This document shows positions 38,930 through 47,215 of a DNA stretch of 59,158 bases, in pieces (position 1 is the stretch's first letter; each line of letters begins with the position of its first letter). The translations under genes and the position numbers were made by a program. Below the pieces are notes generated by a model, which was not told where the DNA came from, made no database searches, and saw only the letters and a list, made by a program, of their open reading frames with translations. Origin of the DNA: an uncultured Acidobacteriia bacterium (GTDB taxonomy: Bacteria > Acidobacteriota > Terriglobia > Bryobacterales > Bryobacteraceae); NCBI GenBank assembly GCA_903925015.1, contig CAIYDY010000035.1:1-59158 (forward strand), in the 5' to 3' direction.

Positions 38930-40179
38930 AAATCCTCGTTGTCCACCAGTACTACCTGATGCCCGGCATGTTCGGCGGCTCGCGCTTCAACGAGATGACC
39001 CGGATGTGGTCCGAGCGTGGCCACCAAGTCACCGTCATCGCCGGGACCGTGGACCACGGCACCGGGCAATCGCCGGAGCGCTACCGGGGCAAGTGGGTGA
39101 CAAAGGAAATGGACGGTCCGGTGACCGTCCTTCGGAGCCACGTCCCGGATACCTACGGCAAGAGCTACGCCGGCCGGATGTGGGCCTTCTTCGGCTTCAC
39201 CTTATCCGCTGCTTCCGCCGCTTTCAAGGCGGAGCGACCGGATGTTGTGGTGGCCACCTCGCCGCCCCTGATTGCCGTCATCCCGGGCTGGGTTGCCGCT
39301 CGGCTGGCGCATCGGGGTGTACCGTGGATCTTCGAAATGCGCGACCTGTGGCCGGAAAGCGCGGTCACAACCGGCGTACTCCGCGCCACGGCCCCGCTGA
39401 CCAGGATCCTTTATGCGCTGGAAAAGATGGCGTGCAGGAGCGCGGACATGGTCAACGTCCTGACCCCTGCGTTCCAAGAGGACATCGAGCGTCGGGGCCT
39501 CGCAACTGCCGACAAGATCTGCTTCGTGCCCAACGGGGCCGATTTGGAAATGTTCGTGCCCGGACCGCGCAACAACTCCATCCGCGCCGAATTCGGCTGG
39601 GGCGATCGTTTCGTCGCCATGTACGCCGGTGCACACAGCCTCGCCAACGCCGTTTCCCAACTTTTGGATACGGCGGAGCTTCTCCGCGACCGTCCCGATA
39701 TCTTGATCGCCTGTGTCGGCGACGGACCCCTGAGGGCATCCCTGGCGGCGGACGCCGAAAAGCGCGGCCTCACCAACATCGTCTTCCACGGCCCCCAGCC
39801 GAAGACCCGCATGCCGGAAATCGTCAATGCCTGCGATCTCGGCTTGGCCGTCCTCCAGAACAACCCGACGTTCCGCACCGTCTACCCCAACAAGGTTTTC
39901 GACTACATGGCCTGCGCGAAACCAGCGCTGCTGGCCATCGACGGCGTAGCCCGAAAGCTAGTCTGCGACGAGGCCAAGGCCGGTATTTTCGCCGAGCCGG
40001 AAAATCCCGCAGCCATCGCGGCCGCCATCCTCGCCATGGCCGACGATCCTGCAAAGTGCGCGGAAATGGGTCGGAGCGGTCGCGCATGGGTAGTAGCCAA
40101 CGCCGGACGCGATGCCTTGGCAGACCGGTACCTGGACATCATGCGGAAGCTAGTCGACCGCAAATCCGCCAAACGCTGA
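38926..40179 (+). CDS. WbuB-like GT4 glycosyltransferase
   Basis: A 417-residue GT-B enzyme. The start MKILVVHQYYLMPGMFGGSR and segments VVVATSPPLIAVIPGWVAAR, WIFEMRDLWPESAVTTGVLR and ICFVPNGADLEMFVPG match the WbuB group, whose studied members transfer N-acetyl-fucosamine-like sugars early in repeat-unit assembly. The donor side has MYAGAHSLANAVSQLLDTAE, VFHGPQPKTRMPEIVNACDL and VYPNKVFDYMACAKPALLAI. The TTG start at 38926 overlaps the upstream stop (TTGA). Two bases after its stop comes the initiating PglC-like transferase, so it may add the second sugar. The donor is inferred from family only. Confidence 0.9.
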   Translation: MKILVVHQYYLMPGMFGGSRFNEMTRMWSERGHQVTVIAGTVDHGTGQSPERYRGKWVTKEMDGPVTVLRSHVPDTYGKSYAGRMWAFFGFTLSAASAAFKAERPDVVVATSPPLIAVIPGWVAARLAHRGVPWIFEMRDLWPESAVTTGVLRATAPLTRILYALEKMACRSADMVNVLTPAFQEDIERRGLATADKICFVPNGADLEMFVPGPRNNSIRAEFGWGDRFVAMYAGAHSLANAVSQLLDTAELLRDRPDILIACVGDGPLRASLAADAEKRGLTNIVFHGPQPKTRMPEIVNACDLGLAVLQNNPTFRTVYPNKVFDYMACAKPALLAIDGVARKLVCDEAKAGIFAEPENPAAIAAAILAMADDPAKCAEMGRSGRAWVVANAGRDALADRYLDIMRKLVDRKSAKR

Positions 40180-40181
40180 CC

Positions 40182-40820
40182 ATGTTCTACCGGAATCTTC
40201 TCAAGCCCGTGATCGACGCGGTTCTGGCTGGAGTCGGCCTTTTGATTCTCTCTCCGGTTCTGCTCGTCCTCGTCTTTATGATCCGGTCCCGGATGGGGAC
40301 GCCCGTGATCTTCCGCCAAGTCCGGGCTGGTCTGAACGGCCAACTATTCGGCTTCCGCAAGTTCCGCAGTATGACGCAGGAACGCGGGCCGGACGGCGAA
40401 CTGCTGCCGGACGAGGTCCGTCTTACGGCTTTCGGCAAGTTCCTGCGCTCCACCAGCTTGGACGAGCTGCCGCAGCTGTTGAACGTGCTTACCGGCGACA
40501 TGAGCCTGGTGGGTCCACGGCCGCTCCTGCCCGAGTACCTGCCGCGATACTCGGCGTTCCAGCGGCGCCGGCATGAGGTTCGGCCGGGAATCACTGGTTG
40601 GGCGCAGGTGAAAGGTCGCAACTCCCTCACATGGGAGGAAAAATTCCAACTCGACGTCTGGTACGTCGATAACCAGAGCCTGTGGCTGGACCTCAAGATT
40701 CTCGTCCTTACCGTGGTTGCAGTCTTCGGTCGGCGCGACATCAGCCGGGCGGGCCATGCCACGGCGCCAGTGTTCATGGGTAGTGGCGCTATTGAAAGCA
40801 GCAACAAGGAATCCTCATGA
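40182..40820 (+). CDS. PglC/WcaJ-type initiating phosphoglycosyl transferase
   Basis: A 212-residue monotopic phosphoglycosyl transferase. A basic start and one re-entrant hydrophobic helix (about 8-34, DAVLAGVGLLILSPVLLVLV) are followed by GTPVIFRQVRAGLNGQLFGF, FRKFRSMT, the catalytic Asp-Glu pair in STSLDELPQLLNVLTGDMSL, the VGPRPLLPEY motif and RPGITGWAQVKGRNSLTWEE. The short length without extra N-terminal helices matches PglC and EpsL rather than full-length WcaJ. It is expected to move di-N-acetylbacillosamine-1-phosphate, or a similar amino sugar, to undecaprenyl phosphate. The ATG at 40182 is two nt after the WbuB-like stop, and its stop overlaps the PglD-like start (ATGA). Confidence 0.93.
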   Translation: MFYRNLLKPVIDAVLAGVGLLILSPVLLVLVFMIRSRMGTPVIFRQVRAGLNGQLFGFRKFRSMTQERGPDGELLPDEVRLTAFGKFLRSTSLDELPQLLNVLTGDMSLVGPRPLLPEYLPRYSAFQRRRHEVRPGITGWAQVKGRNSLTWEEKFQLDVWYVDNQSLWLDLKILVLTVVAVFGRRDISRAGHATAPVFMGSGAIESSNKESS

Positions 40821-41458
40821 AGAAATGTTTGATCGTCGGTGCCGGGGGACTGGGCCGCGAAGTTTTGAGCTGGGCGCTCCACGCCGTCGGGGCCGATTGG
40901 CGGGTCGAGGGATTTCTCGACGGCAATCCCAAGGCGTTGGAAGGAAAGAACGTGCCCTATCCGGTGCTCGGTGCGCCCGATTCCTGGGTTCCAGCCGAAG
41001 ATGAGGTCTTCCTCGCCGCCATCGGCGATCCGAAGGCCCGTTTGCGCGTCTGTGGCGGATTGTCCGACCGAGGGGCCCGGTTCCTGACTCTGGTCCATCC
41101 CACCGCCGTGCTCGGGATGAACGTGGATCTGGGCGAGGGCACCATCGTCGCCCCCATGGCTGTGATTACCGCGAATTCCAAAATCGAGCGTTTTGTGCTG
41201 GTGAACGTGGGTGTATGCATTGGCCACGATACCTTCATCGGCGAAGGCACCACTGTTAGCCCCCACGCCGATATTTTGGGGAACGCCTCCATCGGGCGGG
41301 CGTGCTACCTCGGGAGCCACGCCTGTATTCTGCCTTCCATGCAGGTGGGCGACAACGCCGTCGTTGGTGCGGGCTCCGCTGTTCTGCGCGCCGTCGCCCC
41401 GTCGACAACGGTACTCGGAGTTCCCGCGCAGGTGTTGATCCCCCGGAAGCAGGTCTGA
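40817..41458 (+). CDS. PglD/NeuD-like sugar O/N-acetyltransferase
   Basis: A 213-residue protein. Its N-terminal Rossmann-like sugar-binding domain starts KKCLIVGAGGLGREVLSWAL. A left-handed beta helix with hexapeptide repeats follows from about 95, with the catalytic His in NVGVCIGHDTFIGEGTTVSP and the end AVAPSTTVLGVPAQVLI. PglD acetylates the C4 amine of UDP-4-amino-4,6-dideoxy-GlcNAc; the needed precursor enzymes are the first two genes of the locus, about 28 kb away. It is coupled to the PglC-like gene by a four-base overlap, the pairing expected for making and loading bacillosamine. O-acetylation of another sugar cannot be excluded. Confidence 0.88.
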   Translation: MKKCLIVGAGGLGREVLSWALHAVGADWRVEGFLDGNPKALEGKNVPYPVLGAPDSWVPAEDEVFLAAIGDPKARLRVCGGLSDRGARFLTLVHPTAVLGMNVDLGEGTIVAPMAVITANSKIERFVLVNVGVCIGHDTFIGEGTTVSPHADILGNASIGRACYLGSHACILPSMQVGDNAVVGAGSAVLRAVAPSTTVLGVPAQVLIPRKQV

Positions 41459-41459
41459 T

Positions 41460-42806
41460 TTGAAACTGGACAAGACCAGCGTCAACGCGATTCCGAGTGC
41501 TTGCGAGATTCTGGAATCCGGTTTTGCCCGTCTGCCGGACTTTGATCCGGCGATTTCCGGGGCTGATCGCATGGCCGCCGTACTTGCGGAAGCCGCGCTC
41601 CGGTTGCAGGACAACTTTCCTTACTTCCATCCCCTCTACGCGGGCCAGATGTTGAAACCGCCACATCCCGTGGCACATGCCGCCTATTCTTTGGCGATGT
41701 GGATCAACCCGAACAACCACGCACTGGACGGTGGCCGCGCCAGTTCCGCCATGGAGAAGGAGGCCGTGACCGAAATTGCCGCGATGTTCGGATGGAGCGA
41801 GTATTTGGCCCATCTCACCGGTGGTGGCACCATGGCGAACTTGGAGGCCCTCTGGGTTGCATCCCGCTTGCATCCAGGGCGCAAAGTGCTTGCTTCGGCC
41901 CAAGCCCACTACACGCACGAACGCATTTCCGGGGTCCTGGGGATTCCGTTTGAAAAGGTTTCTGTCGATTCCCAAGGGCGGATGGACATGGCGGCCTTGG
42001 AATCCAATCTGGCCGGGGGCGATGTTGGAACCGTTGTAGCGACCTTGGGAACAACCGGGTTGGGTGCCGTGGATCCGCTTCCCCCCATCCTCGCCCTGCG
42101 GGAAAAATACGGCTTCCGCGTGCATGTCGATGCAGCCTACGGCGGATATTTCCGGCTTGCCTCCAACCTCGCGGCCCCCGCGACCGCCGCTTTTGCACGA
42201 ATCACCGAAGCGGATTCCATTGTGGTCGACCCCCACAAACACGGACTCCAGCCCTACGGCTGCGGGTGCATCCTGTTCCGCGACCCGGGGACCGGAGTCC
42301 TCTACAAACACGATTCCCCGTACACGTACTTTTCGTCCAAGGTACTGCATTTGGGCGAGATCAGCCTCGAATGCTCCCGCCCCGGTGCCGCGGCCGTCGC
42401 GCTCTGGGCGACACAACGTTTGTTGCCTTTGGAGCGGGGCGGGGAATTCGCCTCGGGACTGGAAGCGTCGCGCCGAGCTGCCTTGCGGTTGGCCGACCTC
42501 CTCAGCACCGATGACCGCTTTGTGGTTCCAACCGTCCCCGAACTGGACATTGTCGTCTGGGCCGTCCGTGCTGGGAGCGCCTCGGAAGCGTCCGTGAAAT
42601 CCCAGCAGATTTTCGACCGCGCCGCGAAGGAGGATCTTCACCTTGCCCTGATCCAGCTGCCCGTCGAATTCTTCACGGACTGTTGGCCGGAGTTGGTGAA
42701 GGACCGCCCCACGGTGCTCTGTCTCCGTTCCGTTCTGATGAAGCCGGAACATCTCGCATGGCTGGACCGGATTTACGCCGGAATTTCGGCGGCGTACTCC
42801 GATTAA
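41460..42806 (+). CDS. PLP-dependent group II amino-acid decarboxylase-like protein
   Basis: A 448-residue fold-type I PLP enzyme of the glutamate/tyrosine/aspartate decarboxylase group. It has HLTGGGTMANLEALWVASRL near 119, the pyridoxal-stacking region ASAQAHYTHERISGVLGIPF, ATLGTTGLGAVDPLPPI near 195, FRVHVDAAYGGYFRLAS near 220, and the PLP lysine K260 in VDPHKHGLQPYGCG. The start is TTG at 41460, one nt after the PglD-like stop. Substrate is unknown. Its position at the end of the polysaccharide locus could mean it supplies an amine that decorates the glycan, or it may simply be a neighbour. It converges with the DinB-like gene across 10 bp. Confidence 0.85.
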   Translation: MKLDKTSVNAIPSACEILESGFARLPDFDPAISGADRMAAVLAEAALRLQDNFPYFHPLYAGQMLKPPHPVAHAAYSLAMWINPNNHALDGGRASSAMEKEAVTEIAAMFGWSEYLAHLTGGGTMANLEALWVASRLHPGRKVLASAQAHYTHERISGVLGIPFEKVSVDSQGRMDMAALESNLAGGDVGTVVATLGTTGLGAVDPLPPILALREKYGFRVHVDAAYGGYFRLASNLAAPATAAFARITEADSIVVDPHKHGLQPYGCGCILFRDPGTGVLYKHDSPYTYFSSKVLHLGEISLECSRPGAAAVALWATQRLLPLERGGEFASGLEASRRAALRLADLLSTDDRFVVPTVPELDIVVWAVRAGSASEASVKSQQIFDRAAKEDLHLALIQLPVEFFTDCWPELVKDRPTVLCLRSVLMKPEHLAWLDRIYAGISAAYSD

Positions 42807-42816
42807 TCCGTCTGGG

Positions 42817-43317
42817 CTAGCCGCCCATCGATTCATCGGCGGATGGGCCGTACATCCCCGGAATCGCCACGTCCAGCATCCGCAGATAGACGCCCAGCTG
42901 CGCCCGGTGGTGGACCAGGTGGTTCATGATCGTGCCCCGCATCACCGCCTCGCGCGGCATTGAAAAGACCGTTTCGCCAGCCCACTTGAACGTCCAAGTT
43001 TTGGCCCAGTCCTCGTCCGTGGCCGCTTCGATCTTGGGCCGCGCACCTGCGGCGGATTCGTCCAGCAGTTTGATCAGCTCCTCCCGCGAGCCCGCGAACT
43101 TCGGCTTGAAGTCCGGGGTCAGGTCCAAAACCTCCAAGTCCAGTGTGTAGTTGGTCCATGAGGGCAACTCGGCAACGTGTGTCGCCAACCGTCCAAGCTT
43201 CATGGATTTCGGATGCGGTTGGTACTCCAGTTGGTCGTCCGGAATGCATGCCAGGAGCTTCCGGGTGTTCTTCACTTCTTCGTCGAATTCGGGCAGTAGT
43301 CTTTCGCTGAATGTCAT
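42817..43317 (-). CDS. DinB-family four-helix protein
   Basis: A 166-residue protein. LGRLATHVAELPSWTNYTL and MNHLVHHRAQLGVYLRML carry the spaced histidines (near 47, 133 and 137) that form the metal site in the DinB/YfiT family. The function of most members is unknown; some are thiol-dependent transferases. The ATG at 43317 is preceded by GGAGGA at good spacing, which decides the start; the frame stays open upstream but runs through the regulatory region and into the next gene. It is divergent from a WYL-type regulator, a frequent pairing, with a perfect palindrome between them. Confidence 0.88.
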   Translation of the reverse strand: MTFSERLLPEFDEEVKNTRKLLACIPDDQLEYQPHPKSMKLGRLATHVAELPSWTNYTLDLEVLDLTPDFKPKFAGSREELIKLLDESAAGARPKIEAATDEDWAKTWTFKWAGETVFSMPREAVMRGTIMNHLVHHRAQLGVYLRMLDVAIPGMYGPSADESMGG

Positions 43318-43380
43318 AGTCTTCCTCCGGGGCGGTCCGCAAGTTGCTGTTGTGCCGCCCACAGATGGAGAATACCGGCT

Positions 43381-43405
43381 ATTGCGGACATCTTCTGTCC
43401 GCAAT
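43381..43405. promoter_or_regulatory. perfect palindromic operator between the DinB-like gene and the WYL regulator
   Basis: ATTGCGGACA and its exact reverse complement TGTCCGCAAT are separated by TCTTC. The palindrome lies 64 bp upstream of the DinB-like ATG and 20 bp upstream of the regulator ATG, inside the only shared promoter region. This is where a WYL/HTH regulator would bind to control both genes. Binding is inferred. Confidence 0.7.
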
Positions 43406-43425
43406 GAATGCCAAACTGGTATGGA

Positions 43426-44388
43426 ATGTTGGACACCTCGGCCCGGTTGCTCCAGTTGCTGGCACTGCTTCAATCGCAGCGTTACTGGTCGGGCTGCGAC
43501 CTTTCCCAACGGCTGGACGTGACGCCCCGCACCTTGCGCCGCGATATCGACCGTCTGCGCAGCCTCGGGTATCCTGTCAACGCCACTTCGGGTGCGGGAG
43601 GCGGCTACCAACTGGGGGCAGGTGCCAATCTGCCACCGCTTCTGCTGGATGACGATGAGGCCGTTGCGGTTGCCGTGGGACTCCGTACCGCCGCCAGCGG
43701 CACCGTCAACGGCATTGAGGAAGCCTCCGTCCGGGCGCTAGCCAAAGTCCAACAGGTTCTCCCTGTGCGGTTGCGCCAGCGCGTTGCAGCTCTGCAATCG
43801 TTCATACTCCCTCTTGGAAGCAGTGGTCCGAACATCGATTCGGAACTGCTTTCGACCCTGGCCGCCACCTGCCGTGATCACATCACGCTCCAGTTCGACT
43901 ACTTGGACCGGGACAAGGTGTCCAGTTCGCGCAACGTGGAACCGCATCGCCTGGTCCACACGGGTCGGCGCTGGTACTTGGTGGCGTGGGATTCGGACCG
44001 CGCGGATTGGCGCACCTTCCGGTTGGACCGGATTCAGACCGGAATTGTGCAGGGCCGCTCGTTTCCGGTGCGCCAACCGCCCGAAGGGGGTTTTGTTGCC
44101 TATGCCACTAGGAGCGTGGCCTATTCGCCGCAGGATTTCCGCGCCCGCGTCGTGCTTCTGGGGTCGGCCGCGGAGGTTGCCGAGCGTTTGCCGCCGGAGT
44201 TCGGCACTCTCGAAGCCATTGACGCAACGTCCTGCATTTTGGAGACTGGTGCCAGCTCTCTTGACTCCCTATCCGTGTACTTGGCCTTGCTGGGGATGGA
44301 ATTTCAGGTCCTGGAGCCGCCGGAGCTGATTGAACGGATCCGTTGGTTGGGCGAACGTTTTGTGCGGGCGACTCGTACCAATCCTTAG
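43426..44388 (+). CDS. YafY-type transcriptional regulator (HTH + WYL domain)
   Basis: A 320-residue regulator. An N-terminal winged helix (about 1-65) contains SGCDLSQRLDVTPRTLRRDI and DRLRSLGYPVNATSGAGGGY. A WYL domain follows at about 140-215, with PHRLVHTGRRWYLVAWDSDR, where RRWYLVA is the WYL signature, and DWRTFRLDRI. A C-terminal WCX-like extension (about 225-315) completes the usual build. The ATG at 43426 gives MLDTSARLLQLLALL, the normal family start. It diverges from the DinB-like gene and probably controls it and itself through the palindrome at 43381-43405; the inducing ligand is unknown. Confidence 0.9.
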   Translation: MLDTSARLLQLLALLQSQRYWSGCDLSQRLDVTPRTLRRDIDRLRSLGYPVNATSGAGGGYQLGAGANLPPLLLDDDEAVAVAVGLRTAASGTVNGIEEASVRALAKVQQVLPVRLRQRVAALQSFILPLGSSGPNIDSELLSTLAATCRDHITLQFDYLDRDKVSSSRNVEPHRLVHTGRRWYLVAWDSDRADWRTFRLDRIQTGIVQGRSFPVRQPPEGGFVAYATRSVAYSPQDFRARVVLLGSAAEVAERLPPEFGTLEAIDATSCILETGASSLDSLSVYLALLGMEFQVLEPPELIERIRWLGERFVRATRTNP

Positions 44389-44392
44389 ACAC

Positions 44393-45145
44393 ATGACTCC
44401 GATTGCAGCCCCATCCCAGGTTCGCCAATTTGTGGGCGAGTGGGCCGTCACGCTGGTGATGCTCCTGTTCGGGACCACGACGCTGGTTCAAGCTTTCGTC
44501 ATCCCCACCGGGTCGATGGCAAGCTCCCTGCTGGTGGGTGACCACCTTCTGGTCGACAAGTTGATCTATGCCCCTGCCGGCCCGGTAACCAAGCACCTGC
44601 TCCCCTATCGCGATGTGCGCCGGGGCGACGTCATCGTCTTTCGCTATCCCCTCGACTTGAAGCAGACATACGTCAAGCGCGCCATCGGTTTGCCGGGTGA
44701 CCGGGTTCGTTTGGAAAACAAGCGACTGGTTCTCAACGGCGTTGCCATGGACGAGCCTTACACGCAGCATGCCCAAGGCGACCCGGTGCCTTATCGCGAT
44801 ACGTTTCCGTCGAACGCGGCGATGCTCCGATTGCGCCCCGAAGCGGTCGGCATGCTGGAAAAGTACGTGGTGAACGGAGAACTTGTGGTCCCGCCGGGAT
44901 CCGTCTTCGCAATGGGCGACAACCGGGAAAACTCGGACGACAGCCGCTTCTGGGGCTTGGTGTCGCGGGAGAACATCGTGGGGACGCCGGTGCTTGTCTA
45001 TTGGTCCTACGATGCCTCCACCGAGGAGCTAAGTGCACCCGGACTCGGCTTGGAGCACGTCTTCGACATCACGATGCACTTTTTCACGAAAACGCGCTGG
45101 TCAAGGTCCCTACAGCTGGTGCACAGCTACCCGCTGCAGCGCTGA
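44393..45145 (+). CDS. lepB: signal peptidase I
   Basis: A 250-residue type I signal peptidase. One N-terminal membrane helix (about 17-37) leads into the catalytic Ser41 in IPTGSMASSLLVGDHLLVDK. The catalytic Lys95 is in YVKRAIGLPGDRV, and the later S26 motif is VFAMGDNRENSDDSRFWG. The enzyme cleaves Sec and Tat signal peptides on the outer face of the inner membrane; many of the exported proteins in this window would be substrates. The ATG at 44393 lies 4 nt after the regulator stop. Its 3' end overlaps the convergent small membrane-protein gene by 36 bp. Confidence 0.94.
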   Translation: MTPIAAPSQVRQFVGEWAVTLVMLLFGTTTLVQAFVIPTGSMASSLLVGDHLLVDKLIYAPAGPVTKHLLPYRDVRRGDVIVFRYPLDLKQTYVKRAIGLPGDRVRLENKRLVLNGVAMDEPYTQHAQGDPVPYRDTFPSNAAMLRLRPEAVGMLEKYVVNGELVVPPGSVFAMGDNRENSDDSRFWGLVSRENIVGTPVLVYWSYDASTEELSAPGLGLEHVFDITMHFFTKTRWSRSLQLVHSYPLQR

Positions 45146-45505
45146 AAAATCGTCGTCTGACTGGCGAACACGCGCTGGCCTGCCCAGCGAGGTGCGGGGT
45201 GTTTGGGCCTTCCCCGCATAGTGCTGCTCGGCCAAATTGCCCAACGAAATGATAAACACGACCGCAACGATTGAATTGGCCACTTGGCCGATCACCGGCA
45301 TGGCGTGAAGGAAACTGGCAAGTCCCTTGAGGAATGCACTGATCGTCAGCAGTGGAACTAACAAGCCGAGGAAGGTCATTAGGTCGAACGCGTTGTGGTT
45401 GTCCATGATTTTGTAGAGCATGAACATTTCCATAGGTATCAGCAGGAACGTGCCGCCTGGAATGAAACCAATCAGGGCACCTATCACAGCGCAAATCGTG
45501 ATCAA
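45110..45505 (-). CDS. small membrane protein of unknown function
   Basis: A 131-residue protein with about three hydrophobic segments (about 2-30, 42-60 and 70-93), including IGALIGFIPGGTFLLIPMEM and VIGQVANSIVAVVFIISLGN, and a polar tail. The start is TTG at 45505, chosen because AAGGAGAG lies six nt upstream; an ATG in another frame nearby leads to no family-like protein. The Gly/Pro-rich hydrophobic pattern recalls DUF697-like proteins, but I cannot confirm that. Its last 36 bp run antisense to the end of lepB, so either this tail is unusual or the protein has been extended at its C-terminus. Confidence 0.6.
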   Translation of the reverse strand: MITICAVIGALIGFIPGGTFLLIPMEMFMLYKIMDNHNAFDLMTFLGLLVPLLTISAFLKGLASFLHAMPVIGQVANSIVAVVFIISLGNLAEQHYAGKAQTPRTSLGRPARVRQSDDDFSALQRVAVHQL

Positions 45506-45532
45506 AAGCCATCTCTCCTTTTTATTTGGCGA

Positions 45533-46144
45533 TTACCCCAAATCCGCACCACCCATATTATCCAGGCTGCGCCACAAATACCAGCAGGCCACCGTCCGGT
45601 GCGGGGCCCAGGGGGCCGCGATCCTCTCCATCTCGTCCGGTTTCGGAAGGTCGGTCAGATCATATGCCCGCTTCATCGCCGTTCGGATTCCCAGATCCGC
45701 AGTGGGCAGTACATCGGGACGCTTCAACGCAAACATCAGGAACATTTGGACGGTCCAGACGCCGATTCCCTTCACTGCGGTCAAATGCTTGATGACCGAG
45801 TCGTCGTCCATGTCCGGCAAGGTTTCGAAGACCACTGAACCGTCATGCGTCTTTACCGCGAGGTCCCGGACATAGGACGACTTCTGCCCCGAAAGGCCGA
45901 TTTCCCGCAATTTCTCAGGTGTCAGCGCCAAAATTCCGCCCGGTGTCATGTTCTCCTCCCCCGCAGCGGCCTGCAAACGTCCGAAGATGGTCGACGACGC
46001 CTTTCCGTTCAACTGCTGCGAAACAATCGATCGGACCAGCGTCTCGAACGTCGGCGCGCGGTAGCGGATGCCGTAGTCGCCCCAATGTTCAATAATGGCT
46101 GCAAGGGCCGGGTCTTTTTTGAGATGCTGGAGTGGAGTGGACAT
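45533..46144 (-). CDS. AlkA-like DNA-3-methyladenine glycosylase (HhH-GPD)
   Basis: A 203-residue base-excision repair enzyme. FETLVRSIVSQQLNGKASST near 33 is the typical glycosylase start. The helix-hairpin-helix is LTAVKGIGVWTVQMFLMFAL near 121, and the catalytic Asp is D150 in LPTADLGIR, followed by the family end WAPHRTVACWYLWRSLDN. There are no four-cysteine cluster residues, so it is the AlkA rather than the Nth/MutY type. The ATG at 46144 gives the natural length; upstream in-frame codons overlap the divergent VWFA gene. Only 66 bp separate the two divergent starts. It likely removes alkylated bases. Confidence 0.92.
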   Translation of the reverse strand: MSTPLQHLKKDPALAAIIEHWGDYGIRYRAPTFETLVRSIVSQQLNGKASSTIFGRLQAAAGEENMTPGGILALTPEKLREIGLSGQKSSYVRDLAVKTHDGSVVFETLPDMDDDSVIKHLTAVKGIGVWTVQMFLMFALKRPDVLPTADLGIRTAMKRAYDLTDLPKPDEMERIAAPWAPHRTVACWYLWRSLDNMGGADLG

Positions 46145-46210
46145 GAGTCTGTCGAAACACTTTGGTGCAGGCACGCGTCCCAGAAGCGGAACAGCTGTTC
46201 CTTCCATGTT

Positions 46211-47215
46211 ATGAGAAAATCCGTCCGTCTGCCCGCCATCTTGACCGCGATTGCGCTGCCGCTTCTGGCCGCCTACGCGGTCGCCCAGCAAAATCCACCC
46301 CAGAAGCCGGAAGAGGACTTGGGCGATGCGATCAAGGTGGATGTCGATGTCGTCAATCTGTACTGCTCAGTCCGCAGCAAGCAGGGCGGGTTGGTCAACA
46401 CGCTCAACAAGGAGGATTTCGACCTCTCCGAGGACGCCAAGCACCAGACCATCAAATATTTCTCCCGCGAAACCGATATCCCGCTGACGCTCGGCCTTCT
46501 GGTGGACGTCTCGGGGAGCCAGCAGAATCTGATCGAGGTGGAGCGCCGGGCCGCCAGTTCATTCTTCGACTCTGTACTGAAGAAGAAGGACGTTGCATTT
46601 CTGATCAGCTTCGGGGCCGATTCGGAACTCCTCCAGGACCTGACCGGCTCACCGCGCCTGCTCCAGGATGGACTCAAGCGGCTGAAGCTGAACGCGGGTT
46701 TCTCCGGGCTCAACTCCGGTCCGGTGCCCACTATGAACCACCAACGCGGCACGGTTCTCTACGATGCCGTCTACGTGGCTGCCAATGACATGCTGGCCCA
46801 CGAAGTAGGCCGGAAAGCCATCGTCATAATCACCGACGGCGATGACCAGGGCAGCAAACTGCGCGAACGCGATGCGATCGAGGCCGCCCAGAAGGCCGAT
46901 GCCATCATCTACGGCATCCTCTACGTCGACCGCCAATTCTACGGCGGTTTCAACATGAGCTCGGGCGGTGCGGGCGTGCTCAAACACATGGCCGAGGAGA
47001 CCGGCGGACACATGTTCGAGGTGGACCGCAAGAACTCGCTCGAACGGATCTTTGAGCAAATCCAGCAGGAAATGCGGACCCAGTACCTGATCGGCTACAC
47101 GCCGACCAACAGCCAGAAGGACGGCTCCTTCCGCAAAATCGACCTCAAGGCGAATAACAAGGATTTGAAAGTGCAGGTCCGCAAGGGCTACTACGCACTG
47201 CCGAACGCGCGATGA
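46211..47215 (+). CDS. VWFA-related Acidobacterial-type exported protein
   Basis: A 334-residue protein with a signal peptide (1 to about 26, ending AAYAVAQ). A short beta domain follows (VDVDVVNLYCSVRSKQGGLV, LNKEDFDLSEDAKHQTIKYF), then a von Willebrand A domain with the metal site DVSGSQQ near 98 and VIITDGDD near 210. The end RTQYLIGYTPTNSQKDGSF, then VRKGYYAL, is the hallmark of the VWFA-related family enriched in Acidobacteriota. The function is unknown; protein or ligand binding outside the cytoplasm is expected. The stop overlaps the start of the GNAT gene (ATGA). Confidence 0.92.
   Translation: MRKSVRLPAILTAIALPLLAAYAVAQQNPPQKPEEDLGDAIKVDVDVVNLYCSVRSKQGGLVNTLNKEDFDLSEDAKHQTIKYFSRETDIPLTLGLLVDVSGSQQNLIEVERRAASSFFDSVLKKKDVAFLISFGADSELLQDLTGSPRLLQDGLKRLKLNAGFSGLNSGPVPTMNHQRGTVLYDAVYVAANDMLAHEVGRKAIVIITDGDDQGSKLRERDAIEAAQKADAIIYGILYVDRQFYGGFNMSSGGAGVLKHMAEETGGHMFEVDRKNSLERIFEQIQQEMRTQYLIGYTPTNSQKDGSFRKIDLKANNKDLKVQVRKGYYALPNAR

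Noticed and set aside
38859-40181. Long N-terminal extension of the PglC-like protein (653 codons in total)
   Set aside because: The upstream part is the shifted reading of the WbuB-like gene and is Arg/Pro-rich; the PGT family start is at 40182 and only the last 212 codons match.
43318-43611. Longer start for the DinB-like gene
   Set aside because: The extension crosses the palindrome and the regulator gene, and the ATG at 43317 has a clear GGAGGA site and the family start.
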